A DNA stretch of 64,000 bases from an uncultured Coriobacteriaceae bacterium. GTDB lineage: Bacteria; Actinomycetota; Coriobacteriia; Coriobacteriales; Atopobiaceae. The position numbers were made by a program, and so were the translations under genes. Every line of letters starts with the position of its first letter. Position 1 is the stretch's first letter. Where the stretch lies: assembly GCA_902786015.1 (NCBI GenBank), contig CADAAU010000010.1, positions 124,001-188,000 of the forward strand. Direction: 5' to 3'. The notes under the pieces are model-generated. The model did no database searches and had not been told where the DNA came from. It worked only from the letters and a program-made list of their open reading frames with translations. Below, piece by piece: positions 62,047-64,000 of the stretch.

Positions 62047-63537
62047 ATGCGAGAAGGCTTCGACAACGAACGCTACATTTCCATGCAGGCGGATCGTATT
62101 CGGCGGCGAATTGGCCAATTTGGCGGAAAGCTCTACTTGGAGTTTGGCGGAAAGCTTTTTGATGACTATCACGCAAGTCGTGTGCTTCCGGGGTTTGCCC
62201 CGGACTCAAAGGCACGTATGCTCAGCGAGCTGGCCGATGATGCGGAGGTGCTCGTGGCGGTCAACGCGGCCGATATCGAGGCAAACAAGCGACGCAGCGA
62301 CATTGGCATAAGCTACGGCGAGGATGTCTTGCGTCTTATGGACCTGTTTCGGGGCATGGGTTTGTTGGCAAACAAGGTGGTCATCACGCGCTATACGGGC
62401 CAACCGCATGCTGAGGCATACCAACGACGGTTGGAATCAATGGGTGTCGAGTGTTATCGGCATTATCCCATCGATGGGTATCCCTCAAACACTACCCTCA
62501 TCGTAAGCGAAGAGGGGTTTGGCAAGAATGACTTCGTTCCCACGACGCGTCCGCTCGTGGTCGTAACCGCACCTGGCCCAGGATCTGGCAAGCTCGCCAC
62601 CTGCCTGAGTCAGCTCTACCACGAGAACCAACATGGAGTTGAGGCGGGCTATGCGAAGTTCGAGACCTTCCCCGTGTGGAATCTTCCGCTCAAGCATCCC
62701 GTAAACATCGCCTATGAGGCTGCCACAGCCGACTTGGATGACCGAAACATCATTGATCCCTTCCACCTTGAGGCCTACGGCGAGGTGTGTGTCAACTACA
62801 ACCGTGATGTCGAGACATTTCCTGTCGTGCATGCGCTACTCGAAAAGATCCAGGGTGAGAGTCCCTACCAATCTCCTACCGACATGGGCGTCAATATGGT
62901 GGGCAACTGCATCGTGGACGACAAAGTCTGCCAGGACGCAGCGACCCACGAGATAGTTCGTCGCCACTTTTGGACGGCGGTGCAGCTCGAGCGTACGGGA
63001 ATCGGCGCCGAGACCCTTGCAAAGATCGATCTGCTCATGAACAAGGCTGGCGTTACCGAGGATCTTTCTCCCTCTCGTGCGGCGGCCCTCCAAAAGGAGA
63101 AGGACTCTGGTGCTCCAGCGGCCGCTATGGAGCTTCCCGATGGCAGCATCGTAACGGGGAAGACGAGCGACCTTCTTGGTGCTGCCTCATCGTTGCTGCT
63201 CAACGCCCTCAAGCGCGTTGCGGGCATTGATCGCAAAACCTATATCGTGAGCGATGAGGCACTCGAGCCCATCTGTCGGCTCAAGACCGATCACTTGCGC
63301 AGCAAGAATCCCCGCCTGCATTCCGACGAGACCCTCATAGCGCTTTCCATGAGCTCGGTCGACAACCCCGATGCGGCGCGCGCCATTGCGGCTGCAGAGG
63401 AGCTGCGCGGCTGTGATGCCTACTTCACGGTCATCATTTCGCCCACCGACGAGAAGCTCTATCGGAGTCTGGGCATCAACGTATGTTGCGAACCCAAATA
63501 CGAAAGCTCTGCGTACTATCACCGTTCGAGCGTATAA
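62047..63537 (+). CDS. DUF1846 family protein
   Basis: 496 aa, soluble. MREGFDNERYISMQADRIRRRIGQF is the standard N-terminus, and the APGPGSGKLATCLSQLYHE segment is a conserved glycine-rich motif that resembles a nucleotide-binding loop. The family is common in anaerobic and lactic Gram-positives; its function is not established. The ATG at 62047 follows AGGAGG. nikR begins 16 bp later, so they are probably one operon. Confidence 0.9.
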   Translation: MREGFDNERYISMQADRIRRRIGQFGGKLYLEFGGKLFDDYHASRVLPGFAPDSKARMLSELADDAEVLVAVNAADIEANKRRSDIGISYGEDVLRLMDLFRGMGLLANKVVITRYTGQPHAEAYQRRLESMGVECYRHYPIDGYPSNTTLIVSEEGFGKNDFVPTTRPLVVVTAPGPGSGKLATCLSQLYHENQHGVEAGYAKFETFPVWNLPLKHPVNIAYEAATADLDDRNIIDPFHLEAYGEVCVNYNRDVETFPVVHALLEKIQGESPYQSPTDMGVNMVGNCIVDDKVCQDAATHEIVRRHFWTAVQLERTGIGAETLAKIDLLMNKAGVTEDLSPSRAAALQKEKDSGAPAAAMELPDGSIVTGKTSDLLGAASSLLLNALKRVAGIDRKTYIVSDEALEPICRLKTDHLRSKNPRLHSDETLIALSMSSVDNPDAARAIAAAEELRGCDAYFTVIISPTDEKLYRSLGINVCCEPKYESSAYYHRSSV

Positions 63538-63553
63538 GTCACGGGGGTTCTTG

Positions 63554-63970
63554 ATGGCAAGTGACTTGGTACGTTTCTCTGTGGCAATTCCCTCGACGCT
63601 CCTCGGCGAATTCGATGCCTTTGCAGCGCGGCGGGGCATTGCCGTAAATCGGTCGGAGGCAATTCGAGACCTGATGCGCGAGAAGCTTGCGGAAGACGAG
63701 CTCGACGAGCCAGACACAGAGGTGGTGGGCTCCATCACCATGGTGTACGACCACCACATGCCCGATTTGACCCACAAACTCGATGAGGTACAGCACGATC
63801 ATATTCCGTTGATCGTCTCGACGATGCACGTGCATCTTGACCATCACAACTGCCTAGAGATCCTAGCGGTGCGGGGGAGAAGTTCCGAGGTGCACGAACT
63901 TGCCGATTGCCTGCTGGGCATAAAGGGAGTACGTCACGGAAAGCTCGCCTGCACGGTCTTGCAAGGCTAA
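63554..63970 (+). CDS. nikR: Nickel-responsive transcriptional regulator
   Basis: 138 aa. N-terminal ribbon-helix-helix (VRFSVAIPSTLLGEFDAFAARRG) and C-terminal ACT-like metal domain with the nickel ligands at His81 (VQHDH), His92 and His94 (MHVHLDHHNCLEI) and Cys100, equivalent to H76, H87, H89 and C95 of E. coli NikR. Represses nickel uptake when Ni is plentiful; no nickel transporter or nickel enzyme lies within the window. Full length, ending 30 bp before the window edge. Confidence 0.95.
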   Translation: MASDLVRFSVAIPSTLLGEFDAFAARRGIAVNRSEAIRDLMREKLAEDELDEPDTEVVGSITMVYDHHMPDLTHKLDEVQHDHIPLIVSTMHVHLDHHNCLEILAVRGRSSEVHELADCLLGIKGVRHGKLACTVLQG

Positions 63971-64000
63971 ACGTTGTGTGCGCGAGGGACGATACTAGCA

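Overview
The window is moderately GC-rich, uses GTG and TTG starts and Shine-Dalgarno sites freely, and is gene-dense with short operons. It carries an anaerobic class III ribonucleotide reductase (nrdD/nrdG) under a tandem NrdR-type site, two secreted proteins with Trp-rich ChW repeats, DUF4430 proteins, and a VTC/DUF4956/Cthe_2159 cluster. This combination suggests an anaerobic Gram-positive of the Coriobacteriia (Atopobiaceae/Coriobacteriaceae type). That is inference from gene content; no rRNA is present to confirm it.

Layout. 0-3.2 kb: tRNA-Ala(CGC), then def-fmt-rsmB. 3.2-5.2 kb: a membrane acyltransferase-3/SGNH protein. 5.3-9.0 kb: nrdG and nrdD on the minus strand, separated by about 670 bp packed with long hairpins, two of which share a nearly identical loop. 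9.2-12.3 kb: two DUF4430 surface proteins and an SGNH lipoprotein. 12.3-16.2 kb: a decayed ATPase-symporter fusion followed by a large RsbU/SpoIIE-type phosphatase. 16.2-19.1 kb: an SRAP-family protein, a TetR regulator and metK.

19.1-36.3 kb is the most unusual region. It contains a TerB_N/TerB_C protein directly behind metK, a BrxD-like (BREX) P-loop ATPase and an Lhr-like SF2 helicase, in that order on the plus strand. As I recall, these three families usually form one compact operon. Here they are separated by a diguanylate cyclase fused to a fructose-type PTS EIIC, a papain-like protease with ChW repeats, a YdcF-like lipoprotein, the VTC (polyphosphate polymerase)/DUF4956/Cthe_2159 cluster and a nonsense-interrupted DUF3990 gene. 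An SPFH/zinc-ribbon protein follows the helicase.

37.8-50 kb is largely housekeeping: priA, a membrane protein of unknown function, polA, rnhA, tadA (flanked by a perfect 25-bp inverted repeat), a DEAD-box helicase with a long polybasic insertion, an RlmI-like methyltransferase, metA (Glu111, predicted acetyl-CoA type) and an MFS transporter. 50-64 kb: a broken acyl-CoA synthetase, a gamma-carbonic anhydrase-like protein, an ArsC/Spx-like protein, a family 2 glycosidase, kup with a downstream ydcF, two small proteins, cysK with a palindromic operator, a nine-repeat ChW amidase, a DUF1846 protein and nikR.

Several genes are broken: the ATPase-symporter, DUF4956, DUF3990 and the acyl-CoA synthetase. 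No CRISPR array, rRNA or insertion-sequence transposase is visible; repeated DNA consists of REP-like palindromes and modular hairpins.
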